The translations under genes and the position numbers were made by a program. DNA of 64,000 nt, from positions 1-64,000 of the forward strand of contig JAYODW010000028.1 of assembly GCA_038116745.1 (NCBI GenBank), in the 5' to 3' direction. Every line of letters begins with the position of its first letter. Position 1 is the stretch's first letter. Positions 46,430-55,159 of this stretch are shown here, in pieces. The notes beneath the pieces are model-generated. The model was given only the letters and a program-made list of their open reading frames with translations. It had not been told where the DNA came from and did no database searches. This stretch comes from JAYODW01 sp038116745. GTDB lineage: Bacteria; Pseudomonadota; Gammaproteobacteria; Ga0077536.

Positions 46430-47263
46430 TTAAGCGGCGAGACTGAGCTCCGCCACGCCAATGCCGCAGATCCACTCAGGTATCGGCTGGTAGCAGATGA
46501 GCTCCGCACCGGTCGCACCGACCGCACCCATCGCCATGATCCAGTTGCGGATCTCGAGCGCGCCGTTGCCGGCGGTTTCGATCACGTGCTCGTCGCTGAG
46601 CGCGATCAGCGCCTCGACGTCACCCGCGGCCACCTTGTCCAGCACCATGCGATCGAAATCCTCGTTCACGCGACCCATCTCGGCGGTACCCACCCAGTGG
46701 CTGATGCCGCCGGTGCCCAGCACGGCGACCCGTTCGTTACCTTCCCAGGCCGCCACCGCCTGGCCAATCATCCGGCCGAGTTCGTAGGCCCGCCGCGTGC
46801 GCAGCAGCGGGGTCACGCCCGCGGCGGTGTAGACGGGAATTGCCCGGATCCCGCTGGTGGCGCTTTTCACCGCCATGTGGATCGGGATCATGGTGCCGTG
46901 ATCGAGCGTGATGCTCTTCGCCACCGCCCAGTCAAAACCGTTGTCGAAGCCGAAGTTCATGATGTGCTCGGCGAGCGCGGTATTGTTGGGCACCTTGTAG
47001 CGTTCGATGCCGAGCCACGGTTCTTCCGGGCCGTCGACGTCGCCAATGGCTATCAGGTACTGCGGCAGGCAGTGCGGCCCGAACTTGCAGTAGTGGTCGT
47101 CGCCGATGACGACGACCGTGTCGATATCCTGTTTGACGAGCCGAGCGTGCACTTCATCGAGCGCGGCGAACACGGCATCGGCTTTCGGCTTTTCGTTAAT
47201 TTCAGGCGCTGAGGCCATCAGCGGGTCGTGAGGCAGGCAGAAGCCGGCAACTATCTCGGCCAT
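46430..47263 (-). CDS. Class III extradiol dioxygenase, LigB-type catalytic subunit
   Basis: 277 residues. Predicted iron ligands His12 (CLPHDP), His57 (IGDDHYCKF) and Glu237 (GALEIRNW), with His189 (GTGGISHWV) as the acid/base, as in protocatechuate 4,5-dioxygenase LigB. It opens a catechol-type ring next to a hydroxyl. The small LigA-type subunit is the preceding gene (44 bases upstream). Substrate is probably a dihydroxylated polycyclic or carboxylated aromatic. Confidence 0.9.
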   Translation of the reverse strand: MAEIVAGFCLPHDPLMASAPEINEKPKADAVFAALDEVHARLVKQDIDTVVVIGDDHYCKFGPHCLPQYLIAIGDVDGPEEPWLGIERYKVPNNTALAEHIMNFGFDNGFDWAVAKSITLDHGTMIPIHMAVKSATSGIRAIPVYTAAGVTPLLRTRRAYELGRMIGQAVAAWEGNERVAVLGTGGISHWVGTAEMGRVNEDFDRMVLDKVAAGDVEALIALSDEHVIETAGNGALEIRNWIMAMGAVGATGAELICYQPIPEWICGIGVAELSLAA

Positions 47264-47307
47264 GGTGATTACTCCTTCAAGTTAGTCGGTGACGCGGGCG
47301 CGGAACG

Positions 47308-47592
47308 CTAGGCGCCGGGCGGCCCGGGCAGCTTGCCGCCGTTCATGTGTTCGAGGTAGGCGAACGGCATGCCCTCGGGGCCTTTCAGCAGCGGCCATAC
47401 CATCAGCGTCAGCAGCGAGCTGACACCACGCTCTGCGAGCGCTTTCAAATCGACCTCCCGGATCGCACGGCGCTCGTCGTCATCGAGATCGTAGGCCGAC
47501 AGGTAACCGTCGGGGTCTTCGTTGAACTGCGCGATGCGTCCGGGATCGTTACCGAACTCCCAGAACACCCGTTCGACGTTGTTCAGGCTCAT
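47308..47592 (-). CDS. LigA-type extradiol dioxygenase small subunit
   Basis: 94 residues, helical LigA domain: FNEDPDGYLSAYDLDDDERRAIREVDLKALAERGVSSLL. It caps the active site of LigB-type partners. 27 bases follow the beta 4 stop, and 44 bases precede the LigB-type gene. Confidence 0.88.
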   Translation of the reverse strand: MSLNNVERVFWEFGNDPGRIAQFNEDPDGYLSAYDLDDDERRAIREVDLKALAERGVSSLLTLMVWPLLKGPEGMPFAYLEHMNGGKLPGPPGA

Positions 47593-47619
47593 GTGCTTGC
47601 TCCTCCGCGGCCAGGCCGC

Positions 47620-48177
47620 TCACACGAAAAAATACAGGTTCTTGTCGTCCACCACGCGCGCATCGAGCACGATTTTACGGCGTGCGACGAGAAAACCGTC
47701 GCCATCGCGCCGCAAACGATCTTCGCGCCCACCGGTATGCACGGCGCGCTCGTTCTGGCGCCGATGACGGTAAACCACGAAGTTCGAATAGACGTCGAAC
47801 TCGTCGGCAACATCGGCGTGATACGCCTCGACATTGGTGATCACATAGCGGATCCGCGAAGGCGGATCCTCCATCCAGACCTGGCCGGTATACAGCCGCT
47901 CGACGCGCAGCTTCAGGTACTCGTAATCGTCGTTGTAGATGGCGGCATCGTCCGGTGTCGGTTCCGGGCGTTTGTCGCGACGCAGGCGCTGTTCGTACAC
48001 CGGCATCCAGTAATGGATATCCGACGCGACGCACGCCGACAACCACTCGCGGTACTCGCCGTTCTGCAGCAGGCGCGCTTCGCGGTAGTAGTGCCGCTCG
48101 ATGTCGTGGTGCAGATCGCGCGATACCGCCTGCCCCAGTGAAGGCGGTGACGCTTTTGCTTCGCTGTGCGTCGTCAT
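47620..48177 (-). CDS. Rieske oxygenase beta subunit 4
   Basis: 185 residues. NTF2-like small subunit: HYYREARLLQNGEYREWLSACVASDIHYWMPVYEQRL, MEDPPSRIRYVITNVEAYH, terminal LDARVVDDKNLYFFV, as in biphenyl/naphthalene-type beta subunits. 13 bases after alpha 4. Confidence 0.9.
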   Translation of the reverse strand: MTTHSEAKASPPSLGQAVSRDLHHDIERHYYREARLLQNGEYREWLSACVASDIHYWMPVYEQRLRRDKRPEPTPDDAAIYNDDYEYLKLRVERLYTGQVWMEDPPSRIRYVITNVEAYHADVADEFDVYSNFVVYRHRRQNERAVHTGGREDRLRRDGDGFLVARRKIVLDARVVDDKNLYFFV

Positions 48178-48190
48178 CCGTTGTCTCCCG

Positions 48191-49549
48191 CTACGCCGCG
48201 CTCAGTCGCCGCGACCAGTAATCACGGTTCGCCCACAATTCGTCCCAGTGCGCGTCGCCGGCACGCACGGCGTCCCAATCGCCGGCCTTGAGGATCTCGC
48301 GATAGAAGCGATAGAAACCGCGATAGCTGGTTTCCCCGATGAAGCTGGAGCCGACGATGCCCGGGTACTGCGGGTGAGGTCCTTCGTTCTCCGCACCCAT
48401 GGACGAGCGCATGACACCCTGACGCGTGCGCCGGCCACGGTTGGCGTTCGTGCAGGTCATCATGTTCTCACCGTCGTCGGCCTCGAGCAGCCCGGCGGTA
48501 CCGAATGAGAGCGTGGAGTCGATCTGCACCTGCCGCCGCAGGTCAGCATCCATGTCCTTGTGCACGATGGTCCAGGTCCACACTTCTATCTGGTGCGGAC
48601 CGTTTGGATGCCACACCTTGAAGGTGTTGGTGCCGTAGAGAAAGGAATTGTTCGGAAACAGCGTGCAGTTCCAGTGACCATCGAATAACCGCCCGCGCTC
48701 GGGGCCGAGGTTGGCGGCAACTTTCGGTTTCTGTTCCGCGAGAAAACGATCATAGGCCTCGCGCCTGACGTGAATCGACGATCCGGCGTTGTCGATATAA
48801 CCGAAGCCGTGCCCATGGCGCGTCGTGAACTGCAGACCAAGGTCGTCATAGGGCATCTCGGCGCGGTTGCCGGCGAGGCCGGCGAGTTCACCGCCCAGCA
48901 CCTCGAGCGCGGCGGCGTGCGTCCAGCCGACGTGGTAGGCGTCGCCGACGAAGTTCTCCGAAGGCACCTTCCAGTTGCAGTCCAGAATCGACTTGCTCGG
49001 AGGCCCGAGCAATTCGGCGCCATTGCCCGCGCCCACCATCCAGGTATCGAGATACCAGCCGTAGTCGCCGAGATAATCCTCCAGCGACGGCGCATCAGGG
49101 TCCATGCAGCCGTAGACAAACCCCCGGTAGGACGCCACGCGCACGTTTGGCAGACCGTTCTCGGACTTGTCCACGCCGACGTGGCAGCGCTGCTCCAGCG
49201 GCACGTCGACCAGCGCACCGTCAGTACCAAAAGCCCAGCCGTGGTAATTGCACACGAATGCACGCGCGTTGCCGCTGTCCGCATGACACACCTGGTTGCC
49301 ACGGTGGGTGCAGGAATTGAGGAACGCGCGGATCGAACCGTCTTTCTGGCGACACACGATGACCTTGTCCTCGCCCATGCGGGCAGTGACGAAATCGCCA
49401 TGCTTCGGGATCAGCGACTCGTGGGTCAGAAACAGCCAGCAGCGACCGAAGATGCGCTCGAGTTCGAGTTCGTAGAGATCCTCGTCCCAGAAAATACGCT
49501 TCGCCTGCCAGCTGCAGTCGGGTGCAATCAGTTCATCGATATCCTTCAT
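48191..49549 (-). CDS. Rieske oxygenase alpha subunit 4
   Basis: 452 residues from ATG 49549, which follows GGGGAGCAGAACC; a longer frame upstream has no homology and overlaps the LLM gene. Rieske ligands Cys80, His82, Cys100, His103 (CTHRG...CNYHGW). Catalytic site Asp203, His206, His211 (NFVGDAYHVGWTH). The C-terminal SSMGAENEGPHPQYPGIVGSSFIGE is typical of naphthalene/biphenyl/PAH dioxygenase alpha subunits, so this is the best candidate for a bulky-ring dioxygenase. Confidence 0.9.
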   Translation of the reverse strand: MKDIDELIAPDCSWQAKRIFWDEDLYELELERIFGRCWLFLTHESLIPKHGDFVTARMGEDKVIVCRQKDGSIRAFLNSCTHRGNQVCHADSGNARAFVCNYHGWAFGTDGALVDVPLEQRCHVGVDKSENGLPNVRVASYRGFVYGCMDPDAPSLEDYLGDYGWYLDTWMVGAGNGAELLGPPSKSILDCNWKVPSENFVGDAYHVGWTHAAALEVLGGELAGLAGNRAEMPYDDLGLQFTTRHGHGFGYIDNAGSSIHVRREAYDRFLAEQKPKVAANLGPERGRLFDGHWNCTLFPNNSFLYGTNTFKVWHPNGPHQIEVWTWTIVHKDMDADLRRQVQIDSTLSFGTAGLLEADDGENMMTCTNANRGRRTRQGVMRSSMGAENEGPHPQYPGIVGSSFIGETSYRGFYRFYREILKAGDWDAVRAGDAHWDELWANRDYWSRRLSAA

Positions 49550-49604
49550 GGTTCTGCTCCCCTGTTCGGTAATCGTGCGTAAACAGGCTGGTGACCCGGG
49601 CGGC

Positions 49605-50915
49605 TCAGCCGGCGTCGCGCAAATGCGCTGTGCGCGCGTCCACCTGTGGCCCCTCGCGGGTGAGACGAACCATTGGTGGATAGTCGGGTTCGCCGACAGT
49701 TGCCGCGTGTTCGGCCACGGTCTCTGCCGCCGGGCGATCGGAACGCGCCCATACCGGCTTGCCGTCATCGGCGCGGAAGTGCGGGAACACCTCCTCGGCC
49801 ATGATCTGCATGTTCTTGAGCGCCATCCATTTCGGCATGGCACCAAACGGTGAGCCGACGCCGATGATGCCGCCCGCGCCGACGTCGTCACAGAATTCGC
49901 CGAGGCGGTTGACCACCGTGTCCGGCGAGCCGACGATGATGTAGCCCTGCTCGAGCAGATCCTCGTATTCGAGCTGGTCGAAATCCTTGATGCCGTATTT
50001 CACCTTCGCTTCGAGCATGTTGCGCAGCGAGCGCTTCTCCATGAAGCCGGGTGGAAAGAAGATATGCGGCGGCACCTTGAGGTGGCGCTGGTACACCCAC
50101 ATCATGTGGGCACGCGCTTCGCGGTGCGCCTGCTCGTCGGTCTCGGCGACGTAGGTCGGCACCGAGGCCAGCAACTGATTCGGTTTCACCTCGCGCCCGA
50201 TTTTCTCCGCCGCGGCACGGAACATCTGGTACTGCGCCTTGACGAAGAACTGCGGCGCGAAAATCGTCATGTAGCGGTGCCCCTCTTCGGCGACACGCTC
50301 GATGGTATCGAGCGAGCCGACGCCGGGGATCCAGATCTCGGGATGCGGCTGCTGCACGGGACGCGGCCACGGGTTGACCGCCGGCACATGGAAATGATCG
50401 CCGTTCCAGGCAAACGGGCCCGGTTCGCGCCAGGCCTTGAGGATCAGATCGTGCGCCTCCCAGAAGCGTTCGCGGGCCTGCGACGGATCGACCGGATGCG
50501 CGTAGTACTCCATGCCGGTCCCGCGCACGAAACCCGCCTTGATGCGCCCGCCGGACGCAACGTCGAGCATCGCGAGCTCCTCGGCGACGCGTACCGGGGT
50601 GAGGTGCGCCGGCAGCATGTTGCCGACCACCGCGATGGGGATCCGCCGCGTGCGCGGAATGAGCAGTGCGGCGGACAGATTCGGCGACGGCGTGATGGCG
50701 CCCGGCGTCGCATGATGCTCGTTGACGACGATACCGTCGTAACCGAACCGCTCGGAGGCGGCGAATACCTCGAGCATATCCTCGAGGCGCTGGTGCGCGA
50801 CGCGGCCGTCACAATAACTGTTCGGCAGGTTGACCCAGTAGGAATCATACGCGTCCTGGTCGGGGATGAAGGGATAGGCGAGGAGCGTGAAATTATAGAA
50901 TTCGAGCCGGTTCAT
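49605..50915 (-). CDS. LLM-class flavin-dependent oxidoreductase 1
   Basis: 436 residues. Bacterial-luciferase-like TIM barrel: FGYDGIVVNEHHATPGAITPSPNLSAALLIPRT near residue 60, VAEELAMLDVASGGRIKAGFVRGTG, and the C-terminal IVGSPDTVVNRLGEF. Such enzymes use FMNH2 from a separate reductase (or F420) to oxygenate or cleave aromatic or heterocyclic compounds. 2 bases separate its start from the preceding hydrolase stop. No reductase is nearby. Confidence 0.87.
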   Translation of the reverse strand: MNRLEFYNFTLLAYPFIPDQDAYDSYWVNLPNSYCDGRVAHQRLEDMLEVFAASERFGYDGIVVNEHHATPGAITPSPNLSAALLIPRTRRIPIAVVGNMLPAHLTPVRVAEELAMLDVASGGRIKAGFVRGTGMEYYAHPVDPSQARERFWEAHDLILKAWREPGPFAWNGDHFHVPAVNPWPRPVQQPHPEIWIPGVGSLDTIERVAEEGHRYMTIFAPQFFVKAQYQMFRAAAEKIGREVKPNQLLASVPTYVAETDEQAHREARAHMMWVYQRHLKVPPHIFFPPGFMEKRSLRNMLEAKVKYGIKDFDQLEYEDLLEQGYIIVGSPDTVVNRLGEFCDDVGAGGIIGVGSPFGAMPKWMALKNMQIMAEEVFPHFRADDGKPVWARSDRPAAETVAEHAATVGEPDYPPMVRLTREGPQVDARTAHLRDAG

Positions 50916-50917
50916 GG

Positions 50918-51745
50918 TCAGCCTCCGGAACAGCGGGCAGTGATGAGCGCGGCGACCGCGTCGGGCTGTTCGACGATCAGCGCGTGGCCGGTCCCGGCGA
51001 CGCGCTCTACCCGCGCATCCGGCAGGGCGTCGGCGTAGGCGAAACCGATCGCCTCGGGCACCAGGCGGTCGCGCTCGGGCAGCACGATGAGTCCGGGACA
51101 GGCAATCCGTGCGAGCTTGCGCGGCAGGCTGATGTCATATCTTGGCGTCCACGCGAGCCGCGCGAACGCGCTCGCTTCGCCGTAGCCATGCTCGATCTCG
51201 TCGAGGTTGTGCACGTCCGGCAAGACCGCCTCCATCGCCGCCGGATCCTCGAACAAGCGTTGCCACAGACCTTCCGGACCGACCTGGAAGATGTCCGGAA
51301 TATCACCCCAGTCGACCCGGATGCCAAGCGGCGCAATCAGCGTGAGGCTGCGGAAGCGGCGCGGATAGGTCGCGGCCAGCGCCGCCGCCAGCCAGCCGCC
51401 CAGGGAATACCCCACGAGGTGACAGTCCTCGACGCCGAGCTGGTGAAGGAACTCGTCATAGTGCAGGACCACGTCGTCAATACCAGACAGCCACTCCGGC
51501 AGCGGGGTCTCGCCGAACCCCGGATGCTCGGGCGCGATGAAATCGCTGTGCCCGGCCATGGCCGCGTAGAACGGCAACCACATGCGCGTCAGCCCGGCGC
51601 CGTGCAGGAACAGCGCGGATTCGCCGTCACCCTCGCGGCGGTAGGCGGTGGCAAGCCCGGCGACGTCAATGCGCGCGGGTTCGGTGTAGTAATTGCGCGG
51701 GCGTGGTACGGCCGCGGTAGCGGATGTCGTGGCGTTCTGGTTCAT
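50918..51745 (-). CDS. Alpha/beta hydrolase
   Basis: 275 residues. Nucleophile Ser in VGYSLGGWLAA, acid in LPERDRLVP, His in GTGHALIVEQPD. LFLHGAGLTRMWLPFYAAMAGHSDFIAPEHPGFGETP is the usual oxyanion and cap entry. It differs from the BphD-like hydrolase at 40269 (no CGHW), so an ester, lactone or other C-C substrate is open. Operon between the ApbA-type reductase and LLM gene. Confidence 0.82.
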   Translation of the reverse strand: MNQNATTSATAAVPRPRNYYTEPARIDVAGLATAYRREGDGESALFLHGAGLTRMWLPFYAAMAGHSDFIAPEHPGFGETPLPEWLSGIDDVVLHYDEFLHQLGVEDCHLVGYSLGGWLAAALAATYPRRFRSLTLIAPLGIRVDWGDIPDIFQVGPEGLWQRLFEDPAAMEAVLPDVHNLDEIEHGYGEASAFARLAWTPRYDISLPRKLARIACPGLIVLPERDRLVPEAIGFAYADALPDARVERVAGTGHALIVEQPDAVAALITARCSGG

Positions 51746-51787
51746 GCGGTTTACCGGTTGGCGAGAATAGCATTTGGCGCCCTGCGC

Positions 51788-52795
51788 TCAGTTGCCGTAA
51801 TGCTCGACGGTCTTGATCACGCGATAGGCGCCGAGCACGGTGGGCACGGCGACCTCGAGGCGTGCAGCGGCATCGAGAATGGGTTTGACGATAATTTCGA
51901 TCTCGGTCTCGCGGCCGCCAAGCACGTCGCCGTGCATCGAGGTGCGCACCGGATCGCGATCCGGGGTCTGGCGTTCGCGCCCGACCTTCTGCATCACTTC
52001 GGCGGCCTCGTCGGGCGTCATGCCGTCGATTTCCTTCAACTTCGACAGCGGCGCGAAGAAATTCTCGGGCGCATAACCAAGCGCGTGGTACACAGCCAGC
52101 AACTCGCGCGCGATGGTGACGTAATGACGGGCACTGTGCTCGTAGGCGAGTCCGTCCCAGTAATCGAGCGCCGGGCGCCCGATCAGCGTGCTGGCCGACC
52201 ACAGCGAGGCCCCGCCCACCTGCACGGCCTTCTCCCACAGCACATGGGTGATGTCCTCGACCGCGCGCGCACCCAGTCCGGCTACATCGAAGGCCTGCGC
52301 CAGCACCTCGGTACGGGCACTCGTGCCGCCATCGAGTTCTCCGAAATAGGCCGTCACCGGGACCGTGACGTGGTTGTGCGCAACGCCCGGTTCGACCAGC
52401 GTCGCGCCTTCGATGGTAGAGCCGCCTATGACCTTGTCGCGCCCGAAGCACGCGATCAGCGCCGCCTCCTTGTCGAGACCGTTCTGCAGCGTGAGCGCGC
52501 ACCGCACGCGCGGAGCGAGCGGGCGTGCATCGGCCAGCGCTGCCGCGGCATCCTTCACCTTGGTCAGCAGGATGTAGTAGTCGATATCACCCTCGACTTC
52601 ATCCGGATGCGTGCAGGCACGCAGATGATCGCGGACCTCGTGTTCGCCCCGGCTGCCGAAGATGCGCAGGCCGCGGGCGTTGACCGCCTCGGCGTGCGCC
52701 GGACGCGCGATGAGCGTGACGTCGACACCGGATTCGGCGAGATACCCGCCGAGCACGGAGCCGAGACCGCCGGCGCCATGGATGCAGATATGCAT
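51788..52795 (-). CDS. Ketopantoate reductase-like (ApbA/PanE family) dehydrogenase
   Basis: 335 residues. N-terminal Rossmann motif HGAGGLGSVLGGYL, then TLQNGLDKE, then the C-terminal helical domain with Lys near residue 189 (HVLWEKAVQV) and the closing RETEIEIIVKPIL. Reduces a 2-keto acid or acts on a related hydroxy acid with NADPH. Embedded in the catabolic operon (6 bases after the DapA-type gene), so it is probably catabolic and not for pantothenate. Confidence 0.83.
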   Translation of the reverse strand: MHICIHGAGGLGSVLGGYLAESGVDVTLIARPAHAEAVNARGLRIFGSRGEHEVRDHLRACTHPDEVEGDIDYYILLTKVKDAAAALADARPLAPRVRCALTLQNGLDKEAALIACFGRDKVIGGSTIEGATLVEPGVAHNHVTVPVTAYFGELDGGTSARTEVLAQAFDVAGLGARAVEDITHVLWEKAVQVGGASLWSASTLIGRPALDYWDGLAYEHSARHYVTIARELLAVYHALGYAPENFFAPLSKLKEIDGMTPDEAAEVMQKVGRERQTPDRDPVRTSMHGDVLGGRETEIEIIVKPILDAAARLEVAVPTVLGAYRVIKTVEHYGN

Positions 52796-52801
52796 GATGG
52801 C

Positions 52802-53776
52802 TCAGATGACCCCGATGTCCGTCAGGTGCGCGGAGATCTCCTCCGCCTTGCCCGGCGGCACCGGCGCCACCGGCGGCAGGATCGGGCCGGCGGCAAGACC
52901 AATGGCCTCATACCACACCTTCATCGATGCCAGCGCCGAAGCATAAGTCGCGGTGCGTGCGATGTTCCAGATGAACAGGTCCTCGTAATACTGGCGCACC
53001 GGCGCCAGGGCCGCCCAGTGCTCGCGGGCCGCTTCCCATTCGCCGGCGCGCCCGAGCCGGATGTACTCCTTCATGCGGTCGCGCTGCTTGCCATAGAGGA
53101 TGTAGGACAGTTCGCCCCACAGCACCTCGCCGCCGTCGCGCAGGTCGTCGAGGTAAAAATGTTCGAACGGATCGGAGACGATGAAATCGTCGCGCAGATC
53201 GCGCCGCAGCTTGAGCGTCTCGGCGCGGTTCATGTTGCCCTGCTTGACCGCGACCACGGTGTCGATGTCCGCCAGACGCGCCATCAGCTCGGCCCCCAGC
53301 ACCTTGCCCGAGACCGGCGTGCGATACAGGCAGATGGCGAGATCGGAATGCCCGGTGAGATACTCGAACCAGTCGTAGACCTCGTCGTCGGTGCGCAGCT
53401 GCACGACCGGGTTGATAACCTCGGCCCCGTTGAACCCGAGCGTTTCGACGAAGGCCATTTTCTCCAGCGCCTGATGCACGCTGGGATCGAGAATGATGGT
53501 CCACAGGTCCATGCGCCCGGCATTCGCTTCGGCCACAATCTCGTGGTAGCGCATCCAGTCGGAAAGCTTGAGGTTCCAGCACTCGGCGATGAAGCCGCCG
53601 ACGACCAGGCCGTTCAGCCCCATTTCCGCGTAAGCATCGATGTTGCGGCGCATGCCGTCCACGTCGAAGTCGAGCTCCGCCTTGAACGGTGTGAGCGGGC
53701 ACATGTAGAGATCCTTGATGGTCTCGGCTGCCCATTGCTTGGCTTCGGCACGGGAGAAATCAGGCACGGCATTCAC
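52802..53776 (-). CDS. DapA-superfamily aldolase/hydratase 2
   Basis: 324 residues, only distantly like the DapA-type gene at 45387. Schiff-base Lys178 (VVAVKQGN) and Tyr151 (ICLYRTP) are in place; the loop is GGFIAECWNLK in place of GTTGE. First gene of the long minus-strand operon, with a CTAGCATG-type operator 48 bases upstream. Likely cleaves or hydrates an unsaturated keto acid. Confidence 0.82.
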   Translation of the reverse strand: MNAVPDFSRAEAKQWAAETIKDLYMCPLTPFKAELDFDVDGMRRNIDAYAEMGLNGLVVGGFIAECWNLKLSDWMRYHEIVAEANAGRMDLWTIILDPSVHQALEKMAFVETLGFNGAEVINPVVQLRTDDEVYDWFEYLTGHSDLAICLYRTPVSGKVLGAELMARLADIDTVVAVKQGNMNRAETLKLRRDLRDDFIVSDPFEHFYLDDLRDGGEVLWGELSYILYGKQRDRMKEYIRLGRAGEWEAAREHWAALAPVRQYYEDLFIWNIARTATYASALASMKVWYEAIGLAAGPILPPVAPVPPGKAEEISAHLTDIGVI

Positions 53777-53824
53777 CTCGTCGTCGTTTTGTCGGTGGTA
53801 CGAGTCGTCGCGATCACGTCATGG

Positions 53825-53840
53825 ATTCTAGCATGTTAGT
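53825..53840. promoter_or_regulatory. GntR-type operator candidate, copy 1
   Basis: ATTCTAGCATGTTAGT, with the near-palindrome CTAGCATGTTAG, 48 bases upstream of the DapA-type gene at 53776. The identical 16 bases occur at 56745-56760, in front of the GntR regulator. Confidence 0.7.
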
Positions 53841-53874
53841 TGGAAGATGCCAGGGGCCCACGACACCACGTCGT

Positions 53875-55122
53875 TCAGTAAATCGACGGTAGTGGTTCCT
53901 GGCCGAGGAGGAAACGGCCGTAATTGCGCATCCCCACCTCGTAATTCTGGACCACGTGCTGGGAAATGGAGTGGATGTCACGCCAGAACCGCTGGATGGG
54001 GGAATCGGCGTAGATCGAGGAAGCACCGGCGTTCTCGAACAGCGCCGTGGCGGCAGCGCGCGTCTCCGATGACATGAAGGCGCGCCAGCCGAACAGGCGC
54101 GTACGCAGTTCCATCAGGTCGATCTCACCGCCGGCGGCAAGCGTTTCGCCGACGCGGGAGAGTTCGTCCGCGTAACTGTAAAGCAGGTGTTCGCATGCAC
54201 TGACACGAACGGTGTTGTGCGCAAGCACGATCTGCGAATGCGCCATCTGATCCTGGCGTTCGACCGTGAACGTCGGTGTGCGCGACTTCATGCGCTCGGT
54301 CATGCGCCTGAGCATGCCCTGAGCACCGCCAACCGAGCAGCCCATCAGCGACAGGCAGATCCCCGGCCCGAACGGCATTCGGTAGAGTGGACCGGGGTTG
54401 ATCGTGTTGCCCGGCCCGGTGCCACTGGCGATCATGGGAAACAACGACAGCGTGCGGTACTCGGGCACGAACCGCCGCTCGACGCGAACCCCGCAGCTGC
54501 CGGTACCGCGCATGCCCAGCGTGTCCCAGTCGTCGAGGACTTCGCACTCCGATTTCGGCACGAACATCATGCGGTAATCCGGCTCGCCGCCGTTGTCGAG
54601 CATGACCCCGAGCGCGACCCATTGGGACCACAGCACCCCGCTCGAGAATTTCCACTCGCCGCTCAGCAGATAGCCGTCCTCCACCGCTTCGGCCTTGCCG
54701 GTCGGCGCGAACACGTCGGAAAACAACAGGTGCGGATCCTCGCGCCACAGCTCGGCCTGCATCTCGGGCGTGGCGAACGCGCCCCACCAGTGATGGATGG
54801 AAAGTATGCTGTAGACCCACGAGGTCGCAACGTCGTGTTGGGCCAGCGCCTGGGAGATCCGGACCTGGGCCGGGAAGCCCATTTCCAGCCCGCCCCAGCG
54901 GCGCGGCTGCAACACCTGCATGAGCCGCGCGCGATTCAGGTCCTCGACGATGCTGTCGTCGAGCTTGTGCTCGCGGTCGGCCTTCCCGGCCAGACCAGCG
55001 GCGCGCTCGCCGATGGCGTGCGCGCGTTCGAGCAGCGTCTCGAGATCAACGTCCGCTTCCGGCGAGGCAAGCGTACGGAAACGCTCGTCGTCTGCGATGG
55101 GTGATGTCAGCGTGCTGTTCAT
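53875..55122 (-). CDS. Acyl-CoA-dehydrogenase-type flavin monooxygenase (HsaA/DszC-like)
   Basis: 415 residues from ATG 55122. Three-domain layout: helical N-terminus, beta domain with FSSGVLWSQWVALGVML and GMRGTGSCGVRVE, then a helical C-terminus with VSACEHLLYSYADEL and a terminal FWRDIHSISQHVVQNYEVGMRNYGRFLLGQ. The SSG/GTGSCGV pattern and the C-terminal DIHSISQH are typical of group D two-component monooxygenases such as HsaA. It needs reduced flavin from a separate reductase. It follows the HpaB-type gene (37 bases) in the operon controlled by the operator at 56745. Confidence 0.85.
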   Translation of the reverse strand: MNSTLTSPIADDERFRTLASPEADVDLETLLERAHAIGERAAGLAGKADREHKLDDSIVEDLNRARLMQVLQPRRWGGLEMGFPAQVRISQALAQHDVATSWVYSILSIHHWWGAFATPEMQAELWREDPHLLFSDVFAPTGKAEAVEDGYLLSGEWKFSSGVLWSQWVALGVMLDNGGEPDYRMMFVPKSECEVLDDWDTLGMRGTGSCGVRVERRFVPEYRTLSLFPMIASGTGPGNTINPGPLYRMPFGPGICLSLMGCSVGGAQGMLRRMTERMKSRTPTFTVERQDQMAHSQIVLAHNTVRVSACEHLLYSYADELSRVGETLAAGGEIDLMELRTRLFGWRAFMSSETRAAATALFENAGASSIYADSPIQRFWRDIHSISQHVVQNYEVGMRNYGRFLLGQEPLPSIY

Positions 55123-55159
55123 GTCGGTTCCCCATGCGGCAGGCGGCGCGGCGGCGGAT

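Noticed and set aside
46388..53776. DapA-type genes as lysine-biosynthesis dihydrodipicolinate synthases
   Set aside because: The GTTGE substrate loop is altered in both, and both sit in catabolic operons; hydratase-aldolase function fits better.
50984..53839. A 951-codon open frame on the plus strand
   Set aside because: It lies antisense across the hydrolase, ApbA/PanE-type and DapA-type genes, which have clear catalytic motifs. Arg/Gly/Ala-rich chance frame typical of high-G+C DNA.
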